A stretch of DNA of 64,000 nucleotides from contig JBFWUW010000016.1 in the NCBI GenBank assembly GCA_050247075.1, positions 40,240 to 104,239 of the forward strand. The letters are read 5' to 3'. The notes under the pieces were generated by a model. It was not told where the DNA came from. It searched no databases and was given only the letters and a program-made list of their open reading frames with translations. Origin of the DNA: JBFWUW01 sp050247075 (GTDB lineage: Bacteria > Planctomycetota > Planctomycetia > Pirellulales > JBFWUW01). Position numbers and translations under genes: made by a program. Positions 48,958 to 56,534 of the stretch are shown here, piece by piece (within the stretch, counting starts at the first letter, position 1; each line of letters starts with the position of its first letter).

Positions 48958-50641
48958 CGCCCCCCTTCCGCCAACTGATCCCGCCGCGCGGCTGCGCTGG
49001 GGTGTCTATCTGATCCTGATATCCATCAGCGTCGGCGGCATCACCGGCCGCATTTTGGCGGTAAACTCCATCGACAAGCTGGCCCTGGAAAGTCGTCTCA
49101 AGGATGAAAATGAAAAGACCGGCAAGCGGCCCAACTGGCGGCAGCAACGCCCGTTTTTGAGCGGCAACGACCGCAGCCGCTGGTTGACCGTGCGCTCGCT
49201 GGTGGAACACGGCACCTACGCCATCGACGATGTTCTACAAGAACCGGGCTGGGACACCATCGACATGGTGCGTCACGACGGACACCTTTACAGCAGCAAG
49301 CCGCCCCTGTTGGCCACGCTGCTGGCGGGCGAATACTGGCTGATCCACAAGATCACGGGACGCACGCTGGGGACGCACCCTTTTGAGATCGGCCGGTTCA
49401 TGCTGATCACTATCAACGTGCTGCCGCTGCTGCTGGCTTTTGTAGCGTTGGGCCGATTGGTCGAGCGGTTTGGCACGACCGATTGGGGACGCATCTTCGT
49501 CATGGCCGCAGCCACCTTGGCCACGTTTCTTACTACCTTTGCCATTACGCTCAACAACCATTCGGTGGCCGCCATTTCCGCCATCCTGGCCGTGGCTGCC
49601 GCCGCGCCGTTGTTGGCCGGCGAGAACAAGTCGGGCTGGCGGTTTGCCGCGGCCGGATTGTGCGCGGCGTTTGCCGCCGCCAACGAGCTGCCCGCCTTGT
49701 CGCTGATGGGCCTGCTGGGGCTGGCCTTGCTGTGGAAGTCGCCCCTCCGCACGTTGTTGTACGGCTTGCCGGCGGTGCTGCTGGTGGGGGCCGCCTTCTT
49801 TGCCGCCAACCATGCCGCGCACGGGCAATTCAGCGTGCCTTATTCGCAGCGCAGTGACGGCAGGGTGTTGTTCGACTTGGCTACGCCCGGTCAGGCCGTC
49901 TCGGAAGAACTCGACCAGCAGCGCCTGCCGAGTGCGGTGCGAGAACTCTTCGCCGCCCAGCAATTGCCCCTAGCCGAAACGGTGGAGATCGAGCCGACCA
50001 TTCCGGGAAAGCGCTGGATACTCAACGACGACGACAGCAACGACCAGCGGCGGTTTGCCTTGCAGGTGGTGGACGGCGAGAACGGCCCGCGGCTGGAGGT
50101 TCGCGCGTGGGCCAATTGGTACGACTACAGCTACGTCCGCGAAGGCAAACGCCGTAGCAGCTATTGGCGCAGCATGGATGGCCGCAGCACGGTGGACAAG
50201 GGCGAAGCCTCGCGGGCACGTTACGCACTGCATGTCTTGGTCGGGCATCACGGCATTTTCTCGCTGACGCCCGTTTGGCTGCTGACCGTGCTAGGGCTGG
50301 CCCTGTCGCTGCGGCAACGCGGGCACGCGCTGCGGACCATCGCCGCCATCATCAGCGTGGCCAGCCTGGCTTGCCTGGCATTTTACTTGATGGAAGGGGA
50401 GGAAAACCGCAACTACGGCGGCACCACCAGCGGGCTGCGGTGGATGTTTTGGTTTGCGCCAATGTGGGCATTGGGAATGCTCCCAGCCGCCGACGCCGCG
50501 GATGGCCGCCGCTGGCGGCAAATCGTCTGCGGAGTGCTGCTGGCCTTCTCGGTACTGTCCGTCAGCTACCCCACCTGGAACCCTTGGTCCCACCCCTGGC
50601 TGGCGCGGCTGACCAACTATCTGGAATGGACGACGTTTTAG
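48941..50641 (+). CDS. Polytopic membrane protein, GT-C glycosyltransferase-like
   Basis: 566 residues from the ATG at 48941 inside the 3' end of the GT2 gene. First helix WGVYLILISISVGGITGRIL, an extracytoplasmic loop with WRQQRPFLSGNDRSRWLTVRSLVEHGTYAIDD, then many helices. A large loop of about 150 residues (about 310-440) interrupts the helices. The layout resembles GT-C transferases that use polyprenyl-phosphate sugars, and the GT2 neighbour supports this; motif-level proof is lacking. A hairpin (CTCCGGC/GCCGGAG) follows at about 50657-50678. Confidence 0.7.
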   Translation: MNERTDAPLPPTDPAARLRWGVYLILISISVGGITGRILAVNSIDKLALESRLKDENEKTGKRPNWRQQRPFLSGNDRSRWLTVRSLVEHGTYAIDDVLQEPGWDTIDMVRHDGHLYSSKPPLLATLLAGEYWLIHKITGRTLGTHPFEIGRFMLITINVLPLLLAFVALGRLVERFGTTDWGRIFVMAAATLATFLTTFAITLNNHSVAAISAILAVAAAAPLLAGENKSGWRFAAAGLCAAFAAANELPALSLMGLLGLALLWKSPLRTLLYGLPAVLLVGAAFFAANHAAHGQFSVPYSQRSDGRVLFDLATPGQAVSEELDQQRLPSAVRELFAAQQLPLAETVEIEPTIPGKRWILNDDDSNDQRRFALQVVDGENGPRLEVRAWANWYDYSYVREGKRRSSYWRSMDGRSTVDKGEASRARYALHVLVGHHGIFSLTPVWLLTVLGLALSLRQRGHALRTIAAIISVASLACLAFYLMEGEENRNYGGTTSGLRWMFWFAPMWALGMLPAADAADGRRWRQIVCGVLLAFSVLSVSYPTWNPWSHPWLARLTNYLEWTTF

Positions 50642-50973
50642 GGATTTCACGCGGAAAAGCTCCGGCGTTGTTTGCCGGAGTAAACGGTGGTTGGGGAAAA
50701 GGGTGGCTGGCGTCTGACCACCGGGAAGGCCCAGCGGAGTTGCATTCCAACCAGAAAAGCCAATCGACGCTCCTGCAGCGCAACCCGGTTGGCTCGTCAA
50801 CTCGGCTCTCGCCATTCGCCGTGCTGCTGACCCAGGCGCCCGCGTTTATGTCCCACGGCATGCTTGACGTATTTTCACCTGGTCGGCGTCAAAGCAGCCA
50901 CGGGTTACTTATAATCTGAACGGAATCAACCGCCCGTCGTCGAAGCCCTAAGCCATCACCTCGCGCCTTCCAC
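50642..50973. other. Intergenic region upstream of the DUF2293 gene
   Basis: 332 bp. It contains the terminator-like hairpin after the GT-C gene and the -10 element at 50910. No gene is supported in between. Confidence 0.5.
50910..50915 (+). promoter_or_regulatory. Consensus -10 (TATAAT) for the DUF2293 gene
   Basis: Perfect TATAAT 58 bases before the ATG at 50974; the -35 17 bases upstream (CGTCAA) is weak. Confidence 0.4.
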
Positions 50974-51651
50974 ATGCCTGCAACCACTTACAGCCCTGGA
51001 CCGACGCGCAACACCGTTCAAGCGGCCGATGGAACAGTCTTGACCGCGCCTACCGATTGGGTGCTGTTGCCGCCGGGTGATGCCGCCCTGACACGCCGGG
51101 TGAAGGCGGCTGGCCCGCACTGGGTAGTGCAAGAAAAGAAGGGGCGCAAGACGTTTTCTCGCGGGGTTTGGACGGCGGCGGAGACGATCGAACGCATTCG
51201 GGCCGAGTTGGCGGCCGAGCGGGCCACGGAGGGCTTTGCCAAGAAGAAAGCCGCCGCCGCCAAACGCCGCGATGCGGCCCAGGCGGACTACGTCGAGGAT
51301 TTCACGGGTGCGGTCGTGGCCTTTCTGGCCTTTCATGCCAACCATGCCCAACTCGCCGATATGCTGGCATATGCGGTGGCCAGCCACGCCACGCCGGTCG
51401 GCAGCGGTACCGTCGCCCGTACCAAACGGATTCCGGTGGAACAGCGGGCCGAGGCGGCCGTCATCGCCTGGATGCGGCATCAAACGACCGCCTACGACCA
51501 ACTCTCCATCGCCCGCATTCGGGGCGAGCGTCGCGAGGTGCGGCGAATGCTGGCCCAACGCTCTCGCGAGCTACTGCAACACTACCGCCGCGGCGAAGCC
51601 CCCTCGCCAAACTGCCCGCTGTTAAAGGCCCTGGCCGGGCGGGAAGGGTGA
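50974..51651 (+). CDS. DUF2293 protein
   Basis: 225 residues. The N-terminal part has WVLLPPGDAALTRRVKAAGPHWVVQEKKGRKTFSRGVWTAAETI, characteristic of DUF2293. The middle is a charged helix (AAERATEGFAKKKAAAAKRRDA). The C-terminal half is helical with ending RREVRRMLAQRSRELLQHYRRG, resembling the conserved domain core. It has a basic, nucleic-acid-binding look; function unknown. Confidence 0.75.
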   Translation: MPATTYSPGPTRNTVQAADGTVLTAPTDWVLLPPGDAALTRRVKAAGPHWVVQEKKGRKTFSRGVWTAAETIERIRAELAAERATEGFAKKKAAAAKRRDAAQADYVEDFTGAVVAFLAFHANHAQLADMLAYAVASHATPVGSGTVARTKRIPVEQRAEAAVIAWMRHQTTAYDQLSIARIRGERREVRRMLAQRSRELLQHYRRGEAPSPNCPLLKALAGREG

Positions 51652-51663
51652 CGGCAGCGCGAC

Positions 51664-51691
51664 TTGCCGAACCCTCTAAACGGGGTATACT
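51664..51691 (+). promoter_or_regulatory. Sigma-70-like promoter for the secreted nuclease-like unit
   Basis: TTGCCG at 51664 and TATACT at 51686 with a 16-base spacer, 95 bases before the ATG at 51786. Confidence 0.5.
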
Positions 51692-51785
51692 CAATCGACG
51701 GCACTGCGTTTTCTTATTCGCATGGGCCGGCAAGCGGGGATTTGCATCCGTTTCAATACTCATTTCATTTTGGCCGGGTGGGAAC

Positions 51786-53384
51786 ATGGCGGACAATTCG
51801 AGCGTTCCAATTCCCCGTCCGATTGCCAGTGCCCTGGCGGCCATTGTCGTTTGCATCCTGGGATTGGGCTTGTGGACGAAGATCGGCCAATCGCGTCAGT
51901 CGGCCAAGTTGGCTCAATTGGCGCACAGCCAACAAGAAATTAATAGCCAGGTTGAAAAACAGGTCATTATCTTGAGCCGCGTTGTCGAGGCGGTCACGCC
52001 AGCCAAACCGACTCAAGATTGGGAAGCCAATCTAGCCAGCCTGGAATCCCAGGTAAGCGACATCGCCCGCTGGCCAGGAAACCAGATCGAAGCAAGCAAT
52101 TTCCTGAACGAAGCAGGCAAGCTGGTCGCGGGACACAATTCGCGGATCGAGGATGGCCATTTGCAGCGCCTAAACAATGTCCGCTGGGCCGCGATGGCAT
52201 TCGACGCACTCTATCCGCCTGACGATATTAAGGAGGAAATCGATGGGGTTGTTGAGAGAATCGAGGAACTGACCGCTGCCATGCCGGACGGCGGCTGCGT
52301 GGAATTGGCGAATCGCTTGCAGAAGGAGGCCGGTGCTCGTTCGGAGAAGATTCATCAACGCCAATTGGCTGAAGCGAAACGGCTCGTCCAAGAGTTCTTG
52401 GCCAGCACCCAAGATGCAAACTGGGAGACTGTCCTCGACAGCGAGGCATTGCTCGCGGCCTGCGAGTTTTTGGCGGAATTCAAAGACGCCGACGGTCATA
52501 CGGTTGCCGAGTACCAAACGATTTGCAAGGAATGCCAAGAGCGTCTGCTAGCCAGCCACATCGGCCAGCAGACGGCGGCCCTTGAGAAGCGGCGCGACGC
52601 CTTGAATGCCCTTGAAGCTAGCCAGCCGGCCCTGTTTGAGTCGGCCCTGAATTCATTGCTTGGTGAAGTGACCACGCTACGGGTCGCCTTGGCGCTGGAA
52701 GGGCACAACCGGCCAGAATTAGACACGTTGGAGGCAGGCGTGCGCAAAAAGTTAACTTCGATCGCGGCCGAGTCGGCCCGGCATGAGGAAGACCGCCAAG
52801 CCAAAGCTGTGCGAGATTATCAGCGATGGGCGCTGCAGCAAATTAAGGAGGTCGAAAGGAGAAACTACGCCACGATTCTGGCGGAAGTGGAGGAAAAACT
52901 CAAAACGTTCAAGGATCCGCAAACACCGGTTACTTGGCCATTGCTTGAGGAATGGCCGTCACTGCGGCAAAAACTCGAGCGAGTGGCCACTAAACCGATC
53001 AAGGAAGCTGCATTGTCTCCAGAAATCCAAAAGGCCATCTATAGTGCCTGCGCTAAGACCGTTGGATGGCAATACACCGACGAACTGGCGTACCTTTGCG
53101 TGCGGGATGCCATGGTCAAGTTTCTGTTGCCGATAAATCCGGGACAACTGGAAATGCCGATCCAAGAACGATATCAACGGGCCTTTCAACAAGGCTGGAA
53201 AAGTCTAGACGGTCGAGAGGATCAAACCCACGTTGCCGAGAAAACCGTTACGGTAATAAAAAATCCGCGAGCGACTTTCTGGAGCCTAAGCAATGAGGAT
53301 ACAGCCGCTTGTGTGGGCCTTGATTTTCGCGTGGCTCGTCCCTATCACAATTCTAGGCGGCGAATTCCCGGTTCCCCGCGATAA
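51786..53384 (+). CDS. Membrane-anchored helical/coiled-coil protein, partner of the nuclease-like gene
   Basis: 532 residues from the ATG at 51786; the longer open frame upstream only shadows the DUF2293 gene. A short head is followed by a membrane helix (ASALAAIVVCILGLGLW), then almost purely helical sequence rich in Glu/Gln/Lys/Leu/Ala (LAQLAHSQQEINSQVEKQV; LEKRRDALNALEASQP; VEEKLKTFKD). The bulk is predicted extracytoplasmic or membrane-proximal. The last 92 bases overlap the next gene in another frame. Not recognised as a known family. The overlap makes joint action with the nuclease-like protein likely; possible roles are export, anchoring or immunity. Confidence 0.68.
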   Translation: MADNSSVPIPRPIASALAAIVVCILGLGLWTKIGQSRQSAKLAQLAHSQQEINSQVEKQVIILSRVVEAVTPAKPTQDWEANLASLESQVSDIARWPGNQIEASNFLNEAGKLVAGHNSRIEDGHLQRLNNVRWAAMAFDALYPPDDIKEEIDGVVERIEELTAAMPDGGCVELANRLQKEAGARSEKIHQRQLAEAKRLVQEFLASTQDANWETVLDSEALLAACEFLAEFKDADGHTVAEYQTICKECQERLLASHIGQQTAALEKRRDALNALEASQPALFESALNSLLGEVTTLRVALALEGHNRPELDTLEAGVRKKLTSIAAESARHEEDRQAKAVRDYQRWALQQIKEVERRNYATILAEVEEKLKTFKDPQTPVTWPLLEEWPSLRQKLERVATKPIKEAALSPEIQKAIYSACAKTVGWQYTDELAYLCVRDAMVKFLLPINPGQLEMPIQERYQRAFQQGWKSLDGREDQTHVAEKTVTVIKNPRATFWSLSNEDTAACVGLDFRVARPYHNSRRRIPGSPR

Positions 53385-54675
53385 CGCAAGGCCGTCGTTG
53401 CTCACCGCACGGGAACAAGTTGGTGTACTAGCGGGATTCGCTAACCACGAAGTTGGCCACAAGCTCTTCCTGGCTTCCGCATCGCTAGGCTCGCAACATC
53501 GCCACTTTCAGCGCAGCTACGAATCAATCTGGAAAACATTGCCATTGGACGGCCGAATTAGGCTCGGCGAGATGATTGGCAATCAAGGACGGGCCCGGTA
53601 CGGCAAAGAGCAAGGATGGCAGATGATCTTGGGGTCGCGGGGCAGAATTATCCGCCAAGGCCCCGATTTAATCTATCGAGAGGTCCATAGTGGGGTAATT
53701 CTCAACATTGAGGCCAAGGGAGGAACTTCACGGCCTAAGATGACATTCGGAGCGATGCAGGGCACGAATCGGAATGGCATCCGGTCAGCTCGTTTCGTTC
53801 TTTTGTCGAAGGCATCCGAAGCGGACAAACTCGCGGCCGCCCGGCTTATCAAGGCCGCCCAACGGAATCAACTCGTCTCGGGCGTGGTTCGTACGCCGCA
53901 TGTTCGGGGTAAGCCAGACGATCCGCGCCTTTTCGGAACCTGGGATCGGACGAACGTGGCCGGGAAAGCGAGGAATATCGAACGCGAACTGACCGCCCGG
54001 AATCCGCGCAATAGGCAGTTATTCTCCAAAGCAGCAAGACTAAACGCCAAGTCGGGCGCGCGAATGCGCGGGGGGCGGGGAATCGCACTGTCGGATTTCG
54101 CTGTGTCGCTTTATTCGGGCTGGAGTGCGTACCAGTATGCACACGAGGCGTGGGATATGTTCCAGGATTCGCACCTGCGCACGACACCCGAGTTCTATCG
54201 AAAAGCCGGTAAGAGTGCCGAGGTGATATTTGACTTCACTTCATCCGCGCGGGACTCCGCGGCTCGGTTAAAGTGGCTGGGAAAGGGACGTATTGCTTGG
54301 CTCGGCAAAACGACCGGGAAAAAGATTCCTCTCGCCGCCATTGCGATCGAGTCAACGATTGCTGGAAAGGCTATTTACGAATACAGTACCCGTGGAATCA
54401 GCAGGCGTGAATTCTATCGCCGCACCACGGGACCGGTGATTTTCGGCGCATTTACGATCGGAGGAGGGATTTTCGGCGGCTTCATGGGAGGTTCCGCGGG
54501 CGGCCTCGGAGCAGCCCCTGGCGCGATCGCGGGCGCAAACATCGGCGCAGTCGTTGCCATTCCATTTCAGCTTGCCGCCGATTGGGCCTGGAACCGCTAC
54601 TACCGGGACTTTGACGCTAGACAAATGGAGGCCGTCAATGCACAACTGGACCGGTTTTACGGACTGTCTCCATAA
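53293..54675 (+). CDS. Secreted protein with PD-(D/E)XK-like nuclease motif and glycine-zipper C-terminus
   Basis: 460 residues; GGAG precedes the ATG by 10 bases. A signal peptide (LVWALIFAWLVPITILGG) is followed by a region resembling restriction-endonuclease-fold toxin domains: GEMIGNQGRARYGKEQGW, GPDLIYRE (D125), LNIEAKGG (E140, K142) and AMQGTNRN (Q156), i.e. D-X14-EXK plus a downstream Gln. A further conserved-looking helix (DKLAAARLIKAAQRNQLVSGVV) fits the same fold. The middle is basic. Near the C-terminus a long Gly/Ala stretch (about 388-430) resembles a membrane-inserting glycine zipper. Inferred: an exported nuclease or toxin-like effector. No known immunity gene is recognised. 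Confidence 0.65.
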   Translation: MRIQPLVWALIFAWLVPITILGGEFPVPRDNARPSLLTAREQVGVLAGFANHEVGHKLFLASASLGSQHRHFQRSYESIWKTLPLDGRIRLGEMIGNQGRARYGKEQGWQMILGSRGRIIRQGPDLIYREVHSGVILNIEAKGGTSRPKMTFGAMQGTNRNGIRSARFVLLSKASEADKLAAARLIKAAQRNQLVSGVVRTPHVRGKPDDPRLFGTWDRTNVAGKARNIERELTARNPRNRQLFSKAARLNAKSGARMRGGRGIALSDFAVSLYSGWSAYQYAHEAWDMFQDSHLRTTPEFYRKAGKSAEVIFDFTSSARDSAARLKWLGKGRIAWLGKTTGKKIPLAAIAIESTIAGKAIYEYSTRGISRREFYRRTTGPVIFGAFTIGGGIFGGFMGGSAGGLGAAPGAIAGANIGAVVAIPFQLAADWAWNRYYRDFDARQMEAVNAQLDRFYGLSP

Positions 54676-54763
54676 GCTGCCCATCGTTGCGCCCTTCCGT
54701 CGGCCGCTACCCAAGAAGACTAGCCCGGCAATCCGGTAAAAATCAATACATTGCCCTAACTAC

Positions 54764-54849
54764 TAGCCGGAGCGGGACTTGAACCCGCACGCCCCTTTCG
54801 GGGCCCGGGATTTTAAGTCCCGTGCGTCTGCCGATTCCGCCATCCGGCC
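54764..54849 (-). tRNA. tRNA-Leu(UAA)
   Basis: Acceptor GGCCGGA/TCCGGCT (one G-U), anticodon stem CGGGA/TCCCG with loop CTTAAAA (anticodon TAA), long variable arm, T-arm GCGGGTTCAAGTCCCGC, discriminator A. CCA is not encoded. It sits 88 bp after the nuclease-like gene. Confidence 0.95.
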
Positions 54850-55172
54850 GGATGGGTGCATTGCGTGGCCTGCTTGGGTTTTGCTCTCCGCGGGCGGTAA
54901 AGTCCGGCAGAGAATGATTTCGAACATTCCAGTGAAAGACATTCTAATGGCAGGTATAGCAGGGCGAGAAGGCCGCTAGCCGCCGTTTCGTGCGGAAAGA
55001 AACGCGTGCCGCGCGACCACCGCCGGAGTTCAACACCGCTTGGGGGAAGACAAGCAGGCCGCCGATGCCCGATTCCACGATCTGATGGCCAGGCCCAAGT
55101 TGAGGGTGAAGGCGGAGCCCGTGGCGGCTATCATCGACTTTTTCGTCAGCACGTTTCAGGGCTCTTCCGTTT
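54850..55172. other. Gap between tRNA-Leu and transposase remnants
   Basis: About 320 bp. A plus-strand open stretch ending near 55192 reads EDKQAADARFHDLMARPKL...AAIIDFFVSTFQG, protein-like but with no start and no recognised family; it may be part of the decayed element. Confidence 0.35.
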
Positions 55173-55545
55173 TCAAGTGTAATACCCGTTGAATTGGGCT
55201 TGGATGCTGCGGGCTAGGGCGTGCAGCCCGGCCACGCTTCGGTGGACCTTGCCGACGGCGTGGTTCACTTCCAACGTCAATCGCCGCCATAGGCGGTCGG
55301 CCGATTTCAGGCCGTAACTCCGCCGCGTAATAACGCGGGCTTTGTTGTTCAGGCATTCCACCGCGGCACTCGTCTCGCGACGATCAAAGTACGCCAGGAT
55401 GCCGTCGCGCCAGCGATCGTAGAAAGCAAAGAATTCCGGGTCTTCAGCAGAATTTGTGGGTGGATTTTGTAAGTAGAGCGTAAGCAGGACGATAGCGGAG
55501 CGGCAAGCGCCGCGGTTTGTTTCTGGCGTTCACGCAGACCAGGGG
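55173..55545 (-). pseudogene. ISL3-family transposase, C-terminal fragment (frameshifted)
   Basis: The minus-strand frame to 55173 contains DRWRDGILAYFDRRETSAAV, ECLNNKARVITRRSYGLKSA and DRLWRRLTLEVNHAVG, the C-terminal block of ISL3 transposases (SLNNKAKVVTRRxYGxxS type) with the last catalytic acidic residue region. Upstream, a different frame has PGLRERQKQTAALAA, which fits the preceding block, so a frameshift lies near 55470. There is no start and no inverted repeats were found. Confidence 0.72.
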
Positions 55546-55651
55546 TGCTCATTGCCGCCCCCTGGCCCCCCGGCTAGCCTCTCTCTGTGGCCGTGGCGTG
55601 CGACCGCTGTCAGAGGTGTAGCCTTTCTCAGCGAATCATGGCCGCCAACAA

Positions 55652-55974
55652 GTGCATCCTGAGCCGCGTTCAGTGCAGTGCCCGCGCTGCGGCTTCGTGG
55701 CCGAGCAAGTCCCCTGGGCCACGGGCAAGAGCCGCCTGACGACAGACTACCAATGGTTTCTGGCCGGCTGGACACGGCGGCTATCCTGGCAGGAAGTCGC
55801 CACGGTATTTCACACCACCTGGGAACACGTCCGCGAATCCGTGCGGCAAGCCGTGCGATGGGGCATTGTGCATCGCGACCTGAGCGGAGCCACGGCCATC
55901 GGCGTGGACGAGATCCAATGGCGTCGCGGGCACCATTACCTGACGCTGGCCGACAACCCGCTACGGCGGGTGAG
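55652..55974 (+). pseudogene. ISL3-family transposase, N-terminal fragment
   Basis: Contains SVQCPRCGFVAEQVPWATGK (zinc-finger part), LTTDYQWFLAGWTRRLSWQE, VRQAVRWGIVHRDLSGATA and IGVDEIQWRRGHHYLTLAD, the N-terminal half of ISL3 transposases with the first catalytic Asp (VDEI). The similarity stops at LADNPLRRV, exactly where the tRNA-Phe-like gene begins. Its orientation is opposite to the C-terminal fragment at 55173-55545, so the element has been broken and inverted. Confidence 0.75.
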
Positions 55975-56046
55975 TGGATCGGGAGGTGCTCGAATCCTCG
56001 TCTCCTGGTTTTCAGCCAGGTGCTAAACCATCTCAGCTACCGATCC
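55975..56046 (-). tRNA. tRNA-Phe(GAA)-like gene
   Basis: Acceptor GGATCGG/CCGATCC perfect, anticodon stem CCTGG/CCAGG with loop CTGAAAA (anticodon GAA) as in bacterial tRNA-Phe, D-arm GCTGAGATGGTTTAGC, T-loop TTCGAGC, discriminator A. Oddities: 72 nt, a four-base variable loop, and an A-A mismatch closing the T-loop where G-C is normal. It may be degenerate or a divergent functional copy. Confidence 0.6.
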
Positions 56047-56068
56047 AGGTTCTTTCCGACCGTTGACG

Positions 56069-56104
56069 AAAAAAGCCCGATGTCTTTGCGACACCGGGCT
56101 TTTA
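56069..56104. terminator. Bidirectional terminator-like hairpin
   Basis: AAAAAGCCCG-A-TGTC pairs with GACA-C-CGGGCTTTT; A and T runs on both sides let it act on either strand. It lies just upstream of the tRNA-Phe-like gene. Confidence 0.65.
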
Positions 56105-56343
56105 AGCCTCGAACGGTCCTGAGCGGCCGGTGTCACAAACGGAACGGGTACAAGGGGAGCGGATTCGCCGATGGATCGGCAAATATGCTCGTACCTTGAC
56201 GTTCGGTTGTGAAACTCAGCCGCATGAAAGACATGGAAATCGTCACCTTGTTTGCCAAAAAGTTCAGTTCGGCACCGCCTGCCCGCTGGCCGACGCATCG
56301 TGCCCGTATGCTGATTAGACGCCGCCGGGGCGATTTTGGTTCA

Positions 56344-56368
56344 CGGTGAAATTTGAAAATCTTCACCG
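56344..56368. promoter_or_regulatory. Operator-like dyad upstream of the hydrolase unit
   Basis: CGGTGAA (56344-56350) and TTCACCG (56362-56368) form a perfect inverted repeat with an 11-base AT-rich spacer, about 160 bases before the hydrolase start. Confidence 0.35.
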
Positions 56369-56411
56369 CGATCCTTGGCTACACTATACCTTCCGTGGCG
56401 GGTGGGTCTGA

Positions 56412-56534
56412 AACCCGTGGGGTCTGGAGCGCGTCGCCGTGTACCTCCTGGACGGCGGTATTCCGCGAATCGGAACGGACGACGCCGAGAATCTGGCCGA
56501 GTTTTTGATGGTTCAAATGGGAGTGACACCGTGA
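56412..56534 (+). other. Orphan 3' coding remnant overlapping the hydrolase start
   Basis: An open frame without a start reads LERVAVYLLDGGIPRIGTDD and then AENLAEFLMVQMGVTP, and stops in a GTGA overlap with the hydrolase GTG. Codon use and the coupling geometry suggest the tail of a lost gene. Family not recognised. Confidence 0.35.

Noticed and set aside
51168..51785. N-terminal 206 codons of the long frame over 51168-53384
   Set aside because: They overlap the DUF2293 gene in another frame; the membrane-anchor start at 51786 and the promoter at 51664 fit a later start.
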